This document shows, piece after piece, positions 62,824 through 64,000 of a stretch of 64,000 bases of DNA. Source of the stretch: Streptomyces mutabilis (GTDB lineage Bacteria > Actinomycetota > Actinomycetes > Streptomycetales > Streptomycetaceae); the NCBI RefSeq assembly GCF_014649815.1, contig NZ_BMTT01000003.1:124001-188000 (forward strand), written 5' to 3'. Under the pieces are notes generated by a model. The model was not told where the DNA came from and ran no database searches. It saw nothing but the letters and a program-made list of their open reading frames with translations. How positions within the stretch are numbered: position 1 is the stretch's first letter; each line of letters opens with the position of its first letter. The position numbers and the translations under genes are program-made.

Positions 62824-63235
62824 GTGTCCCGGCGCCGGGAGGCCCGGCCGCTGGCCGAGCACTACGGCGACCTGGTCCGCGTCGCCCTGATGGAAGCACG
62901 CCCCGCCGGCCTGCACACCTACCAGCTCATGGCCGCCACTCGCCTGACCCGCTCGCAGGTCGGCCGCGGCATCCGGCACGTCCGCGACGTCGTCGCCGCG
63001 GAGAACCTGACCCGCTCACATGGACCCGCCCGGACGGCTACATGTTCTCCGACGACCCGCCGACTGGATCGAATACGACAAGCGCCAGTTCCGCCCGATC
63101 CTCGGCCGACTCACCCGGGTGATCACGGGCACGCTCGACCCGCACCTGGCCCGCTACCCCGACGACGAACGGGCCAAGCTCGCCACCGCCCAGCTCACCG
63201 GCGTCCGCGCCACCCTCGCCCAACTCTCCACATAG
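62824..63235 (+). pseudogene. RacP-like accessory protein, two frameshifts
   Basis: GTG with GAGGAG five bases upstream starts a protein containing LAEHYGDLVRVALMEARPAG, LHTYQLMAATRLTRSQVG and RHVRDVVAAENL. The expected continuation LTWTRPDGYMFSDDP is in a second frame (shift near 63012) and ADWIEYDKRQF to LAQLST in a third (shift near 63060). The unbroken version resembles small RacP-type proteins of Streptomyces plasmids and integrative elements. Frameshifts could be natural decay or sequence errors. Confidence 0.65.
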
Positions 63236-63308
63236 CCCTCGCCGCCGATCACCTCTGCCGAGCCCGCCATGCCCGCTGCCTCCCGTCGCCGCCGCCGCGA
63301 CGCCGCAC

Positions 63309-63508
63309 GAGATGTGTTCTGGCGTCTGCGTCTCACCCAGCCGCAGATCACCCAGGTCTGGGCCGACCGCGGCTACGCCGGCGACCTCGTGGACTGGGCC
63401 CGCGACCGCCTCTGGCTCACCCTGCGGATCGTCACCCGGCCCAAGGGCACCAAGGGCTTCGTCGTCCTGCGCCGCCGCTGGAAAGTCGAGCGCATGATCG
63501 GCTGGTGA
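63309..63508 (+). pseudogene. IS5-family-like transposase fragment (C-terminal)
   Basis: LTQPQITQVWADRGYAGDLV, then WARDRLWLTLRIVTRPKGTK and GFVVLRRRWKVERMIGW, match the last DDE-type region of IS5-group transposases. The chain stops at a TGA right after the WKVERMIGW, before the usual ending, and no upstream part is present. Confidence 0.7.
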
Positions 63509-63669
63509 CCGTTGACCTGGCCTGACTGGTGCTTTTGGCAGCCGAACAGCACCTGTGCGAGCCTTCTGCCACTCCTCCGGAAGGGCTGACTCTGATGCTC
63601 GGCATGGTTGTCTGGGACGTCCGCTCTCGCGCTTCGACGCGCGAGCGGTAACGGCCGCCTGCCTCAACG

Positions 63670-63698
63670 CACACGCCTGTCCCATAGACAGGCGTGTG
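63670..63698. terminator. hairpin before the partial methyltransferase-like gene
   Basis: A perfect 12-bp stem (63670-63681 with 63687-63698) and 5-base loop, following the transposase fragment. Confidence 0.55.
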
Positions 63699-63738
63699 TT
63701 CAGCCTGCTCCTCGTCGAAGTGCTCTCCGTGCCCCTGC

Positions 63739-64000
63739 ATGTTCGACCACGAGGAGTACGTGGTGTCCACCATCCACTGGATCGAAAACCACACCCACCA
63801 GTCCGCCCGCTGGCATTCCGAGAACGCCGCCCCTCTTCCCCAGCGAACCGTCGTCGCCGACGACCGGCTGAAGGCCAACGACGCCTACCGACAGGCGTGC
63901 GAAGGAACGGCCCTGCTCTGGCGAGGCAACTACCACAACGCCCGGCAACTCCTGCAGGCAATGGGCCGCCGCATCGACCGCAAGCCGCCCAGATCCAGCA
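63739..64000 (+). CDS. possible SAM-dependent methyltransferase, N-terminal part (partial)
   Basis: About 87 residues before the window ends. The sequence AYRQACEGTALLWRGNYHNA and RQLLQAMGRRIDRKP recalls the N-terminal region of Streptomyces SAM-dependent methyltransferases found near terminal regions. The SAM-binding motif would lie beyond the window. The ATG has no good ribosome site, so the start is uncertain. Confidence 0.5.
   Translation, partial: MFDHEEYVVSTIHWIENHTHQSARWHSENAAPLPQRTVVADDRLKANDAYRQACEGTALLWRGNYHNARQLLQAMGRRIDRKPPRSS

Overview
The window is from a high-GC actinomycete, almost certainly a Streptomyces. The evidence is very high G+C at third codon positions, frequent GTG starts, GGAGG-type ribosome sites, a das-type amino-sugar locus, a perfect CebR box, a furA-katG pair, and a serine phosphatase with a built-in anti-sigma-type kinase domain. 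Function calls come from reading translated sequence and motifs by eye; no database search was run. I saw no tRNA, rRNA or CRISPR array.

Layout. 0-3.7 kb: end of an alpha/beta hydrolase, a cold-shock protein, an L,D-transpeptidase-like lipoprotein, a small repeat-containing secreted protein and a CelD-type acyltransferase. 3.8-12.8 kb: an amino-sugar locus with a Tat-exported GH109 enzyme, a GntR/UTRA regulator, and a divergent binding-protein/two-permease/GH20 operon, followed by a CBM3-GH16-like secreted protein. The dasR-dasABC-dasD plan is recognisable, but this is a paralogue. 12.8-23.4 kb: regulators and envelope enzymes: kinase-PAS-GAF-PP2C protein, LinB-like nucleotidyltransferase, decayed acyl-CoA dehydrogenase, M23 peptidase with a degenerate transglycosylase domain, CYTH-CHAD protein, and an aldo/keto reductase divergent from a TetR regulator with a clear operator.

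23.8-33.2 kb is the most interesting part: eight co-directional genes, several overlapping by 4 bp, that look like an exopolysaccharide cluster. They encode an Agd3-like (CE18) deacetylase, a PelF-like GT4 transferase, a polytopic membrane protein, three nucleotide-sugar enzymes, a spherulin-4 (GH135/Sph3-like) protein and a GH114 lipoprotein. Spherulin-4, GH114, Agd3-type deacetylase and GT4 functions together match the fungal galactosaminogalactan toolkit. The transferase matches bacterial Pel. The sugar-nucleotide genes look more like a 6-deoxysugar pathway, so the polymer may be new.

33.2-47.3 kb: pyruvate carboxylase, a CAP-domain protein, a two-component system, a CebR-boxed GH5 mannanase, and a two-gene operon (ThuA-DUF1080-ricin and sorbosone-dehydrogenase-like-PKD-CBM-ricin) whose ricin domains are almost identical in DNA. 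47.5-59.2 kb: a double alpha/beta hydrolase with divergent MerR regulator, a kinase-like phosphotransferase, an AraC remnant, katG-furA, a DUF475 protein with a TTA codon, a DUF350 protein, a WGR-domain protein and a polyprenyl synthase. 59.7-61.4 kb: a 53-residue peptide with an LAATG sorting-like motif, overlapping a synthase-type GT2 gene. 61.4-64 kb: a decayed accessory region with HTH, RacP-like and IS5-type fragments, ending in a truncated methyltransferase-like gene.
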